Shown: piece by piece, positions 35,401 to 44,188 of the stretch | Numbering within the stretch: the first letter of the stretch is position 1 | How the letters are laid out: every line of letters begins with the position of its first letter | NCBI RefSeq assembly: GCF_017348915.1 | Contig: NZ_CP071383.1 | Location: 2,170,001 to 2,234,000 of the forward strand | DNA length: 64,000 bases | Direction: 5' to 3' | Source: Leclercia pneumoniae | GTDB lineage: Bacteria > Pseudomonadota > Gammaproteobacteria > Enterobacterales > Enterobacteriaceae | Position numbers and translations under genes: made by a program | The notes under the pieces: generated by a model | Database searches by the model: none | Told to the model about the DNA's origin: nothing | What the model saw: only the letters and a program-made list of their open reading frames with translations

Positions 35401-37055
35401 TCGTCCAGCTGCGCTGCATTGAAGAACGCCTGCAGCGACGCACGGGAGATGTCGCTATCAATCCCCACGCCCCAGCGGCTGCTGCCATCGGCAAACAGAC
35501 AGCGGATATAGGCTACTGAGCGGCTGTCGCTGCGTTCCCCCAGGGTGTGCTCGTGGTAATCTTTAATCACCACCGGCTGCCTGCTGAAGCCCGAGACAGC
35601 CTGGGCTGCGGCAGAGAGCAGGCCGTTGCCATATCCTTCAATTTTGCGCTGTTCCCCGGCCACCTGCAGCGTAGCATTCAGCTTTAACTGACCATTCTGC
35701 TGGCTTTCGCTTTTATACTCCTTCAGCGCCAGCGGGGGCTGCGGCACCAGCCGGTAACGGGTACGGAACAGTTGCCAGAGGGCGTTGAGCGTCATCTCCC
35801 GGCCATGGGCGTCGGTTTCACGCTGTACGTGCTGGCTAAAATCCTGCTGCAATGCGCGCGGGAGCTTCAGACCGTGATTCTGCTCAATCAGCCAGGCGCT
35901 GCCGCTTTTCCCGGACTGGCTGTTCACACGGATCACCGCTTCATAGCTGCAGCCAATATCCTGGGGATCGACCGGCAGGTAGGGCATTGCCCAGGGCTGA
36001 CCGGGCTTACGCGCATCGAAGCCTTTTTTGATCGCATCCTGATGCGAACCGGAAAACGCCGTATAAGCCAGGCTACCGGCCCACGGATGGCGAGGATGCA
36101 CCGGCAGCTGGTTGCACCGCTCTACGACCTCAACCACCTATTTCATATCATCAAAGCGCAACCCTGGTGGGATACCCTGGCTATAGAGATTCATCGCCAG
36201 GGTCACCAGGCAGACATTGCCGGTGCGTTCGCCGTTGCCAAACAGGCAGCCTTCCACGCGATCGGCTCCCGCCATGACCGCCAGCTCGGCGCAGGCGACG
36301 CCGGTTCCCCGGTCGTTATGCGGATGTACGCTAATGCAGACATCCTGGCGCCGGGAAAAATGGCGGCAGAAAAATTCAATCTGATCGGCGTAGACATTCG
36401 GGGTGCTCACTTCAACCGTCGCCGGCAGATTGATAATCATCGGGCGGTCGGCCGAAGGTTGCCAGATATCCGCCACCGCTTCACAAATCTCCAGCGCAAA
36501 CTCCGGCTCGGTGAAGCAGAAGGTCTCAGGCGAGTATTCATATTGCCAGTGCGTTTCCGGGTGCTGTTCACACAGCTGGCGGATCTGGCGGGTTGAGCGA
36601 GTAGCAAGGGCGATGATGTCCGCTTTCTCCAGGCCGAAGACCAGCTCACGAAACAGCGGGGCAGTGGCGTTATAAAGATGCACCGTGGCGCGTTTCACCC
36701 CGCGCAGAGAGTCGAAGGTGCGCAGAATCAAATCTTCCCGCGCCTGGGTTAACACCTGAATGGTGACATCGTCCGGGATCAGTTCGTCTTCAATTAGCTC
36801 ACGTACGAAGTTGAAGTCAGTTTGCGACGCTGAAGGAAAAGCCACCTCAATCTCTTTGAAGCCGCAGGCCAGCAGTAATTGCCAGAACTGACGTTTGCGC
36901 TCGCTGTCCATGGGCTCAGCGAGTGCCTGGTTACCGTCGCGCAGATCCGTAGAGAGCCAGCGCGGGGCCTGGATGATCTGCTGTGATGGCCAGCGGCGAT
37001 CGGGCAGGTTAAGAGGCGGGAAGGGGCGATATTTCTGTTGCGGGTGACTCAGCAT
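35397..37055 (-). pseudogene. 2-isopropylmalate synthase (long LeuA type) with in-frame amber codon
   Basis: A single frame of about 551 residues is broken by TAG at 36138-36140. The first part contains the TIM-barrel synthase with [39 protein letters not shown] and GNGERTGNV. The part after the stop continues with CNQLPVHPRHPWAGSLAYTA and the C-terminal LeuA dimer/regulatory domain. Compared with the Corynebacterium-type LeuA I remember, the interrupted position is a Gln, so CAG to TAG is the simplest origin. The preferred start is 37055 (AGGAG six bases upstream). Whether any function survives depends on readthrough. Confidence 0.82.
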
Positions 37056-37097
37056 GATCATCTCCTGTGGTTTTCATTCCATTGTGCGCAGGAGAAA

Positions 37098-37118
37098 AGG
37101 GCGCTGCTTTAGCGCCCT
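37098..37118 (-). terminator. Rho-independent terminator after digH
   Basis: Perfect 8-bp stem AGGGCGCT/AGCGCCCT with a 5-base loop; on the minus strand it is followed by TTTTCTCC. It lies between digH and the isopropylmalate synthase pseudogene and would stop digH transcripts. Confidence 0.75.
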
Positions 37119-37153
37119 GGACAGAGGGTTGTGAGAACTGGACAACCGAAGGG

Positions 37154-38461
37154 CTAACTGCCCCAGCGGCTGCGTAAATAGCTAACGGCCTGCTGGGCCT
37201 GCGGTTGATTGAGGTTGTTTTCGCGAAAGAGGATCGTGCCGCTGATGCCCGGCATCGTGTCGTTCAGATCAAGCTGTTTACGCAGCTCCGGTACGCCGCC
37301 GTTGACCGTCCAGTCGGGCTCGTTACGCGACGGTTCGCCCACTTTATAGAGCGCCACGCCGATATAGAGCCGGGTTTTGGTCGGTTTGACTACCTCGGCC
37401 CACCATTTTGCCAGCACGTCGTAACGCGCGGCATCGCGGGAAAATGGCCAGTAGATCTGCGGGGCGATGTAATCCAGCAACCCTTGCTGCACCCAGCGAC
37501 GCGTGTCGGCAAAAGATTCGTCATACGCGGCGGCTCCGCGCGTATCTGACCCGGCGGGATCGTGCGAACGGTTACGCCACACCCCGGCAGGGCTGACGCC
37601 GAACATCACGTTAGGGTTGATCTGCTTAATGGTACGCGACACCTGCGCAATCAGTTGCTGGGTGTTATCGCGGCGCCAGTCAGCTTTCGAGGCGAAGGCC
37701 TGGCCATATTGCTGCCAGGTTTGTGTATCGTTGAGGGTGGAGCTTTTGGTTTCAGTATAGAAGTAGTCATCGAATTGCACGCCGTCTACCGGATAGCGTT
37801 CCACCACTTCGGCCACGATGCTGGTGATCCAGTCCCGCGCTGCGGGTATACCGGGGTCGAGCACCAGGCGGTCGCCGGAGGTGCGAACCCAGTCAGGATG
37901 CAGCACATACACGCTGGCCGGATTTTGCGGCAAGGTCCGGCTCAACGCCGTAATGGTGCCCGGTTTCGTATTGGTGGTAACCCGATACGGGTTGAACCAC
38001 GCATGCACTTTGATTCCGCGCTTGTGTGCTTCATCGATCATAAACTTCAGGGGATCGTAGCCCGGATCCTGGCCAATGGTGCCCGTCAGCATATCTGACC
38101 AGGGCAGAATTTGAGATGGCCACAGGGCGGTGCCGTCCGGTTTGACCTGGAAGAAGACGGTGTTGATGCCGAGGCTTTTGAGGTTGTCCAGCTTGGTGAT
38201 TAATGCCTGCTGCTGCAGTCGAATGCGCAGCGCGGGGCTGCTGACATTTACCGATTTTACCGGCGGCCAGTCGAGACGAGAGACCGTGGCCAGCCAGACG
38301 CCACGCATCGGCTGATTATCCTGCTGACGTTGGTCTGGCACCGGCTGTTTGGCTACTGGCGGCAGCGGGGTGACCAACGATTTTGGCGGCTCAGAGGCAC
38401 AGCTGGCTAACAAAAGGGCGCAGGCGAGCAGCATGCCCGACCGTGTAACGTCTCGCATCAT
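37154..38461 (-). CDS. digH: Glycosyl hydrolase lipoprotein DigH (YddW)
   Basis: 435 residues with a lipoprotein signal (LLLASC, Cys near 21) and a DUF187/GH10-like barrel with PMRGVWLATVSRLDWPP, KVHAWFNPYRV, DGVQFDDYFY and DYIAPQIYWPFSR. It matches E. coli DigH, an outer-membrane glycosyl hydrolase that cleaves denuded peptidoglycan glycan strands at the septum. A second ATG lies at 38458. In E. coli yddW is also in the terminus near the ddp and dos genes. Confidence 0.93.
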   Translation of the reverse strand: MMRDVTRSGMLLACALLLASCASEPPKSLVTPLPPVAKQPVPDQRQQDNQPMRGVWLATVSRLDWPPVKSVNVSSPALRIRLQQQALITKLDNLKSLGINTVFFQVKPDGTALWPSQILPWSDMLTGTIGQDPGYDPLKFMIDEAHKRGIKVHAWFNPYRVTTNTKPGTITALSRTLPQNPASVYVLHPDWVRTSGDRLVLDPGIPAARDWITSIVAEVVERYPVDGVQFDDYFYTETKSSTLNDTQTWQQYGQAFASKADWRRDNTQQLIAQVSRTIKQINPNVMFGVSPAGVWRNRSHDPAGSDTRGAAAYDESFADTRRWVQQGLLDYIAPQIYWPFSRDAARYDVLAKWWAEVVKPTKTRLYIGVALYKVGEPSRNEPDWTVNGGVPELRKQLDLNDTMPGISGTILFRENNLNQPQAQQAVSYLRSRWGS

Positions 38462-38467
38462 GGCTTG

Positions 38468-38755
38468 TCAGCTCTTTGTATGGCGATTATTGGACCAGGG
38501 GCTGGCGGTGGGCGCCGGCGCGGATTCCGGTGCGGGTTCGTCGAGGCTATCGAGATACAGGGCTTCAACCTCTGCACGCGCCCACGGTGTGCGGCGTAAA
38601 AATTTCAGGCTGGATTTCACGCTCGGGTCGCTGTTGAAACAATTAATCTTGATAAGCTGACCCAGCTTTTCCCAACCGTAGCGCGCCACCAGAGCGTTAA
38701 TTTGCATCTCGAGGGTAACGCCGTGCAGAGGATCTTTCGAAATTTGTGCTGACAT
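38468..38755 (-). CDS. VF530-type (DUF2132) small protein
   Basis: About 95 residues: [26 protein letters not shown], then [22 protein letters not shown], which is the VF530 family, a small DNA-binding-like fold of unknown role in proteobacteria. A proline- and alanine-rich tail follows. The start is uncertain: ATG at 38755 is used, ATG at 38776 is also in frame, and neither has a strong ribosome site. Six bases before digH, so possibly co-transcribed with it. Confidence 0.75.
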   Translation of the reverse strand: MSAQISKDPLHGVTLEMQINALVARYGWEKLGQLIKINCFNSDPSVKSSLKFLRRTPWARAEVEALYLDSLDEPAPESAPAPTASPWSNNRHTKS

Positions 38756-38800
38756 GCTGTGTCCGTTTGTTGTCATTTATCGCTAAGAAAGGTTACATCA

Positions 38801-39202
38801 TTATCCGCCGGTTTTCTGCGTGTTTATCGCAGCCTGATAGCATGCCTGCATTTTATCCAGCGCCGCCTGGTTATCCAGCCCCCACTGATACATCTGCTCT
38901 ATAGGTTCGGCAAAGGTTCGGCCCAGCGGGGTAAGGCGATAATCCACTTTGGGCGGGATAACGTCATAGACGTGTCGGCTAATGAGTCCGCGCTGCTCCA
39001 GCTCTTTAAGCGTCTGAAAAAGCATCTTTTTTGAGATCCCCTGCAGACTGCGCTGCAGCTCGCCCGTGCGGGCGCGATCGTCCGGCCAGTGGTAGAGGGC
39101 GTGCAGCACCATGGTGCTCCATTTGACCGAGAAGAGATCCATTAACCGGCGCGGCGGTGAATCCGCGTAAAAAAACAGTTTTCCGTCTACCCAGGCGGGC
39201 AT
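38801..39202 (-). CDS. HxlR-family winged-helix regulator
   Basis: 133 residues with the HxlR core (LMDLFSVKWSTMVLHALYHW, then RTGELQRSLQGISKKMLFQTLKELEQRG) but without the usual early CPV cysteine, so sensing may differ. GAGGAG six bases before ATG 39202 sets the start; the frame open to 39301 covers the promoter region. It is divergent from the zinc alcohol dehydrogenase, its likely target. Confidence 0.88.
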   Translation of the reverse strand: MPAWVDGKLFFYADSPPRRLMDLFSVKWSTMVLHALYHWPDDRARTGELQRSLQGISKKMLFQTLKELEQRGLISRHVYDVIPPKVDYRLTPLGRTFAEPIEQMYQWGLDNQAALDKMQACYQAAINTQKTGG

Positions 39203-39221
39203 GGCGTGCTCCTCATTTATG

Positions 39222-39237
39222 GTCACCAAATGGTGAC
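39222..39237. promoter_or_regulatory. Palindrome GTCACCA-AA-TGGTGAC, likely HxlR operator
   Basis: A perfect 7-bp inverted repeat with a 2-base spacer, 19 bp upstream of the HxlR start and 75 bp upstream of the divergent dehydrogenase. Confidence 0.5.
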
Positions 39238-39312
39238 TACTATCAATTGTGGACCCATTTACGTAAAGTCTGCCGCCTTCGATTGAGAAAAGCCAGTGCA
39301 TTACGAGGCGGC

Positions 39313-40371
39313 ATGAAAGTTAAAGCGTTAGTTGCCCATGAGGCGACACAACCCCTGGTCTCCGGGAACATTACCCTGCGTCCCCTGCAAAAGCAGGACG
39401 TCAATATTGAAATTCTTTACTGCGGCGTCTGCCACTCCGACCTGCATATGGCGCGTAACGAGTGGGGCGTGAGCCGTTATCCGCTGGTTCCGGGTCACGA
39501 AATTGTTGGCCGCGTGGTGGCGACCGGCAGCAATGTGGATCGCTTGCGTCCGGGAGACATTGTCGGTGTAGGCGTGATGGTTGACTCCTGCCGCGAGTGC
39601 CATTTCTGCCAACAGCAGGAGGAGCAATACTGCGAGGCTGGCTTCACCGCAACCTATAACGGTATCGACAAGGTGACCGGTGAGAGCACCTGGGGCGGCT
39701 ATGCCCAGAATGTGATTGTCGATCAGCATTTCGTGGTCAAAGTGCCGCAGAACCTGCATCTGGCAGGGGTCGCGCCGCTGCTCTGCGCCGGCGTAACCGT
39801 CTGGTCTCCGCTGCGCCACTTCAATGTGAAGGCGGGCGATCGCGTAGGGGTGGTTGGTCTCGGCGGGCTGGGGCATATGGCGGTGAAACTGGCCAGCGCG
39901 CTGGGCGCGGAGGTCACGCTCTTCACCACATCCCCGGAAAAGGGGGCGGATGCGAAAAAGCTGGGTGCGAAGCGGGTGGTGGTATCCCGCGATGCGGCAC
40001 AAATGGCCGAGGTGCAGAGCTCGCTCGATATCATTATTGATTGCGTGGCGGCCCCGCACGATCTGAATCCCTTGCTCGCAACGCTGAAAACCAACGGAAG
40101 ACTGGTGCTGGTGGGCATTCCGGACAGTCCGCATCTCTCTCCGGATATCACGCCAATGGTTTTCCGACGCCTGAGCATCAGCGGCTCATCGATTGGCAGT
40201 ATTAAAGAGACTCAGGAGATGCTCGATTTTTGCGGCACTCACAACATTACCGCCGATATCGAGTTGATTACCGGTAACGAAGTCGAACAGGCGTTTAGTC
40301 GCATGCTGAAAGGCGATGTACGCTACCGGTTTGTGATAGATATGCAGGGAACGCGCTGGTCAGCGAGTTAA
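39313..40371 (+). CDS. Zinc-dependent NAD(P) alcohol dehydrogenase (YahK/CAD-like)
   Basis: 352 residues. Catalytic zinc site CGVCHSDLH and GHE, structural zinc site DSCRECHFCQQQEEQYC, and the nucleotide fold GVVGLGGLGHMAVKLA. This is the cinnamyl-alcohol-dehydrogenase-like branch, as in E. coli YahK, which reduces a broad range of aldehydes with NADPH; the SPEKG after the second strand fits. The start at 39313 has GAGGCGG upstream. Divergent from an HxlR regulator, which suggests aldehyde-induced expression. Confidence 0.9.
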   Translation: MKVKALVAHEATQPLVSGNITLRPLQKQDVNIEILYCGVCHSDLHMARNEWGVSRYPLVPGHEIVGRVVATGSNVDRLRPGDIVGVGVMVDSCRECHFCQQQEEQYCEAGFTATYNGIDKVTGESTWGGYAQNVIVDQHFVVKVPQNLHLAGVAPLLCAGVTVWSPLRHFNVKAGDRVGVVGLGGLGHMAVKLASALGAEVTLFTTSPEKGADAKKLGAKRVVVSRDAAQMAEVQSSLDIIIDCVAAPHDLNPLLATLKTNGRLVLVGIPDSPHLSPDITPMVFRRLSISGSSIGSIKETQEMLDFCGTHNITADIELITGNEVEQAFSRMLKGDVRYRFVIDMQGTRWSAS

Positions 40372-40382
40372 GGACCTTACTC

Positions 40383-40415
40383 AAAGCCAGCAGGCTCATG
40401 GTTTGCTGGCTTTTG
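40383..40415. terminator. Bidirectional rho-independent terminator
   Basis: Stem AAAGCCAGCA/TGCTGGCTTT with a loop of about 11 bases, followed by TTG on the plus strand and preceded by an A-rich run, between convergent genes. Confidence 0.7.
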
Positions 40416-40427
40416 TCATCTAAACTG

Positions 40428-41198
40428 TTAACGATTTTGCAGGGTAGCCATCTTCGCCAGCAGTCTGGCTTTGGCATTATCAATCGTATCGGCATTGGTT
40501 TTGGCTGATAGCGTAGCGCGCGCTTTCTTACCGAGGAAGTAACTGATGCGCTCGGCGTTCGCCCCGGACGGGTGAGGCAGGCCGTCAAGCAGTTGCTCCG
40601 GTTTGAGCAGCCCGCGTGCTTGCAAATGCAGAAACACTTCCGTCACTTTAGGGCCAAGAGGAACGTACAGACACTCAGGCCCCAGCAGCGCAATCTCCTC
40701 AGCCAGATGGGTATCAATTTGCTGACGCATACTGGCGCGCTGCAACATGCCAGGCGAACCGCTGTAATTTTTCCCTTTGATAAACACCGGGTAGCGCAGC
40801 GCTGACGTATAGTGAACGAGGTGGCTGTGCGTTCCGAATAGCTGGGCGCAGCGCTCAATTTTCAGAATATCGGGCAGACCAATATGATCCAGCATAGCGA
40901 TAAGATTACTGCGCATTGGACCGGCGAAGCTGCCCGTCTCTTTTGCCGCTTTTCTCGCCTGCTCGACGGTGGCTCCCATCCGCAATTGACGCTGTGCTTC
41001 TTCCAGCGCCCGGCTGGCCTGTTGTAAACCTGGCGTAATGCCGCATAAGACGATTTTTGCCTGGGTATTAATGTAGTCAAAGGGGGCATAAAAGGTGGTG
41101 ATATCGCCTTCGGTCGTCAGCAACAGCTCCCCTGGCAGCGTTTTGGTGAAGTCATGCGTTAACGTGGTTAACAGACCGCTGAACTGCTCTAGTTTCAT
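40428..41198 (-). CDS. Uracil-DNA glycosylase superfamily-like protein
   Basis: 256 residues. The N-terminal motif IVLCGITPGLQQA resembles motif A of the uracil-DNA glycosylase superfamily, and LPHPSGANAERI resembles its motif B (HPS..). Between them lie helices with GPMRSNLIAMLDHIGL. Motif A lacks the Asp/Asn usual in known active families, so the activity and the base recognised are unknown. It is a single gene, convergent with the dehydrogenase. Confidence 0.6.
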   Translation of the reverse strand: MKLEQFSGLLTTLTHDFTKTLPGELLLTTEGDITTFYAPFDYINTQAKIVLCGITPGLQQASRALEEAQRQLRMGATVEQARKAAKETGSFAGPMRSNLIAMLDHIGLPDILKIERCAQLFGTHSHLVHYTSALRYPVFIKGKNYSGSPGMLQRASMRQQIDTHLAEEIALLGPECLYVPLGPKVTEVFLHLQARGLLKPEQLLDGLPHPSGANAERISYFLGKKARATLSAKTNADTIDNAKARLLAKMATLQNR

Positions 41199-41441
41199 GA
41201 TAGTGTTTCTTAATATACTGAGTGTGAGCGGAGCTTAGCGTGCGTACTTAGGAGATTAAAGAACAATTTACGCCATCAGATTGGCTATTTTTACGCGTCC
41301 GAAAACGCCATTCCGTGCCTGAAAAGCAGACCAGGGAGGGATAATATGGCGGGACATATCGATTTGGGCCATTAAACGGTTATCAAATTGTTGCGCATGT
41401 GATAATAAGTCTGAGATACATTAATAAATGGGTAAGGGAAG

Positions 41442-42629
41442 ATGTCGCAGAACAAAATAGCAAAAAAGGTCCAGAATCTTCAGTCATCGGCAATCCGTGA
41501 GTTATTGAAGCACAGCAAAATGGAAGGGGTCATCTCTCTCGGCGGCGGCATTCCTAATCCGGAACTATTCGATCGCGAAGGATTAGAGATGGCCATGGAG
41601 AAGGTGCTCTCCAGCGCCTGGAAAGAGGCCTTCCAGTATGGTCTGAGCGAAGGGAGCCCGGAATTGCGCGGCGCCATTTGCCAGTTGCTGGGGGAGCGCG
41701 CCATTCACTGCGATATCGATGATGTGGTGGTGACCTCTGGCTCTCAGCAGTCACTGGATCTACTGGCGCGTGCTTTGATCGATCCGGGTGATATCGTGGT
41801 GGTTGAACGCCCGACATACTTGGCGGCACTGCAGGTTATGCAGCTGGCCGAAGCAAACCTGATGTCTGTTGGAACCGACGGCGACGGGATGATTATCGAC
41901 GAGCTGGAAGCGCTGGTGAAAACCACCCAAATCAAAGCCGTCTATATCGTTCCCACCTTTGGCAACCCGGGCGGGGTGACGCTGGCTGAGCATCGCCGTA
42001 AACAGCTGGTGGCGCTGTCTAAACGCTATGATTTTGTGATTATTGAAGACGATCCCTACTGCGAGATTAACTTTACCGATAACACTTTCAAGCCTCTGAA
42101 AGCCTGGGCTGAAGAGATGGATAACAGCGATAACGTCATCTATACCTCTACCTTCTCAAAAATCCTCGCGCCAGGCGCACGGGTGGGTTGGCTGGTGGTG
42201 CCGGCCTGGATTAAACGGCAGGTGGTGAACCTGAAACAGGCGACGGATCTGCATACCAGTACCTTGTCCCAATCCCTCACTTATCATTATCTGGAAAGTG
42301 GTCGACTGCCAGGGCAAATTGCGCTGATCCGCAAAGCCTATAAGCATAAATGCGAGACGCTGTGCCAGCTGGTTGAACGCGAGCTGGGCGATCATCTGAC
42401 CTTCCATAAACCCATGGGCGGGATGTTCTTGTGGGCGAAATTCAAATACGAGATGAATACCACGGAATGGCTGAAAACGACCCTCAACAACGGCGTGGTG
42501 TACGTGCCGGGCGAGTTCTTCTACTGCAATGAACCGGACCACAGTACCTTACGCATGTCTTATGTCAGCGTGACCGATGAAAACCTGCAGGAAGCAGTGC
42601 GTCGCCTGAAAGCCTCGCTGCCGGGTTGA
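41442..42629 (+). CDS. PLP-dependent aminotransferase, class I/II (LysN-like)
   Basis: 395 residues of fold type I. FQYGLSEGSPELRGAI, the PLP phosphate contact SGSQQSLDL, PTFGNPGGV, the Asp region IIEDDPYCEI and the Schiff-base lysine in STFSKILAPGARVGW are all seen. It resembles 2-aminoadipate or aromatic/branched-chain aminotransferases; it has no fused GntR domain. The substrate is unknown. Start at 41442 lies after GGGAAG. A hairpin follows the stop. Confidence 0.85.
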   Translation: MSQNKIAKKVQNLQSSAIRELLKHSKMEGVISLGGGIPNPELFDREGLEMAMEKVLSSAWKEAFQYGLSEGSPELRGAICQLLGERAIHCDIDDVVVTSGSQQSLDLLARALIDPGDIVVVERPTYLAALQVMQLAEANLMSVGTDGDGMIIDELEALVKTTQIKAVYIVPTFGNPGGVTLAEHRRKQLVALSKRYDFVIIEDDPYCEINFTDNTFKPLKAWAEEMDNSDNVIYTSTFSKILAPGARVGWLVVPAWIKRQVVNLKQATDLHTSTLSQSLTYHYLESGRLPGQIALIRKAYKHKCETLCQLVERELGDHLTFHKPMGGMFLWAKFKYEMNTTEWLKTTLNNGVVYVPGEFFYCNEPDHSTLRMSYVSVTDENLQEAVRRLKASLPG

Positions 42630-42643
42630 GTTACCCATGAAAT

Positions 42644-42673
42644 ATGCCGCATACGCCTTAGCGCATGCGGCAT
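42644..42673. terminator. Hairpin between convergent aminotransferase and hydrolase genes
   Basis: Perfect 9-bp stem ATGCCGCAT/ATGCGGCAT with a 12-base loop that can itself pair partly. It is REP-like in look, without a T run. Confidence 0.55.
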
Positions 42674-42695
42674 TGCTCATTAAAGGGCAGGGCGA

Positions 42696-43532
42696 TCAGC
42701 CCCGTATAAAGGCGAGAAGATCCTGATTGATGCTCTCCGCATGAGTGGTGTGCATACCGTGCGGATAGCCAGGATAGACTTTCAGCGTGCTGTCAGAGAC
42801 GAGTTTCTCCTGAAGCAGACTGGCGTTTTTATAGGGGACCACCTGATCGTCATCACCCTGAAGAATGAGAGTGGGTACCGTTATCGCCTTCAGATCTTCG
42901 GTCTGATCGGTTTCTGAAAACGCTTTAATGCCTTCATAGTGCGCTTTTGCGCTGCCCATCATTCCCTGACGCCACCAGTTCTGAATGGTGCCCTGCGAGA
43001 TGTCGGCGCCGTCGCGGTTGAATCCGTAGAACGGACCCGAGGCGACATCCAGGTAAAACTGCGCCCGGTTAGCTGCCAGCCCTTGCCGGAAACCATCGAA
43101 GACCTCCAGCGGCGTACCGCCCGGATTATCTGGCGTTTGCACCATAAGTGGCGGAACCGCACTGATCAGCACGGCCTTCGCGACGCGCCCCTCTGGCTGA
43201 CCATATTGTGCGACATAGCGCGCCACCTGGCCGCCACCGGTGGAGTGGCCGACATGCACCACATTGTGCAGATCCAGATGTTCAACCACCGCCGAGACAT
43301 CCGCTGCATAGTGATCCATATCATGCCCGTCGCTGACCTGGCTGGAACGCCCATGACCACGACGGTCGGACGCGATCACGCGAAAGCCTTCGGATAAAAA
43401 GAAGAGCATCTGATTATCCCAGTCATCGGCGCTGAGTGGCCAACCGTGATGGAAAAAGATGGGCTGTGCATCTTTAGGACCCCAGTCTTTGAAGAAGATA
43501 CTGACATTATCTTTTGTCGTCACAAATGACAT
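42696..43532 (-). CDS. Alpha/beta hydrolase, cofactor-free haloperoxidase-like
   Basis: 278 residues. Oxyanion motif HHGWPLSADDWDNQM, nucleophile GHSTGGG, acid in LILQGDDDQVVPY and His in YPGYPHGMHTTH are all present, as in non-haem chloroperoxidases and related esterases. The start at 43532 has GAGGGG upstream. A LexA-like box lies 163 bp upstream of the start, so SOS control is possible but unproven. Confidence 0.85.
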   Translation of the reverse strand: MSFVTTKDNVSIFFKDWGPKDAQPIFFHHGWPLSADDWDNQMLFFLSEGFRVIASDRRGHGRSSQVSDGHDMDHYAADVSAVVEHLDLHNVVHVGHSTGGGQVARYVAQYGQPEGRVAKAVLISAVPPLMVQTPDNPGGTPLEVFDGFRQGLAANRAQFYLDVASGPFYGFNRDGADISQGTIQNWWRQGMMGSAKAHYEGIKAFSETDQTEDLKAITVPTLILQGDDDQVVPYKNASLLQEKLVSDSTLKVYPGYPHGMHTTHAESINQDLLAFIRG

Positions 43533-43694
43533 GATTGACCCCTCGCGGAATGAATAAAAGTCGGGATGAATGTTGCGCTGGTGAACAGGCAATCGGATGG
43601 CGATAACATGCCGTGTTGAAGTGTAGTGTAGCGAAGCAGCGCCTGCATTCCGGGGTGAGAAAGAGAAGGGGAATAATGTGGCAAATACGGTGCA

Positions 43695-43710
43695 CTGTAT
43701 ATAAAAACAG
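43695..43710. promoter_or_regulatory. Putative LexA box near dif
   Basis: CTGT-N8-ACAG (CTGTATATAAAAACAG), close to the LexA consensus, with further TA-like flanks. It could serve the haloperoxidase-like gene on the minus strand or an unmarked plus-strand transcript running into dif. Confidence 0.55.
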
Positions 43711-44125
43711 TACTGCGTAAAAATTCGCTGATGGCTAAGTTTTCTTATTGGGGACGAACGAGCAAATGCGTGAAGAGGACGGGAATGAGGCCAGTTAATT
43801 GGGGAACAGAGGTCGGGGAATCTAAAGCTGAGTACGTAATTATCGCATTTAACATAATATACATTATGCGCACCAAATGATTATAAGCTTAATTCTACGG
43901 TGTTTGTGTTACTGATTGCTGTGGCCGGCTTTGGCACAAACATCTTATCTTTGACTCAGCTGCGTTGGTCTGTTGCACGGGACTCTATGATTGTTGCTAC
44001 AACCGCCTCTTAGCGACGTTTTCCTTCTCATCACCGGCATTATCTTTTTGACGTATCCAGGCCGACGTTCAAACCGTTTCGGCAACGCTCTACTCAATCA
44101 CTCAGTCTCAGCGCCACACAGACAT
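43711..44125. other. Gene-poor AT-rich terminus interval holding dif
   Basis: The gap between the hydrolase start (43532) and the yebG end (44189) has no convincing gene. It holds a LexA-like box, dif and the yebG terminator. A 49-codon plus-strand frame (43731-43880) crosses dif but lacks a ribosome site and is not called. Confidence 0.6.
43847..43874 (-). other. dif: Chromosome dimer resolution site dif (XerCD site)
   Basis: On the minus strand the 28 bp read GGTGCGCATAA (XerC arm), TGTATA (central region), TTATGTTAAAT (XerD arm). This is the E. coli dif sequence as I know it, with no difference. XerC and XerD recombine here under FtsK to resolve chromosome dimers at division. It places the window at the replication terminus. 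hipBA lies 4 kb away, as in E. coli, where hipA is next to dif. Confidence 0.97.
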
Positions 44126-44157
44126 AAAAAAAGCCGCAAGCGGTTTCCCACTTACGG
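44126..44157 (-). terminator. Rho-independent terminator of yebG
   Basis: On the minus strand a 10-bp stem with two G-U pairs (CCGTAAGTGG/CCGCTTGCGG, loop GAAA) is followed by CTTTTTTT, about 30 bp after the yebG stop. Confidence 0.85.
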
Positions 44158-44188
44158 CGTCGTTATTAGCGATGACATACTCTGGCGA

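Noticed and set aside
42644..42673. REP/BIME element
   Set aside because: The hairpin after the aminotransferase gene is REP-like in form but is a single copy here; treated as a terminator-like hairpin.
43731..43880. 49-codon plus-strand frame that begins just after a LexA-like box and runs through dif
   Set aside because: No ribosome site, unusual composition, and it overlaps dif; more likely chance. Kept only as context for the LexA finding.
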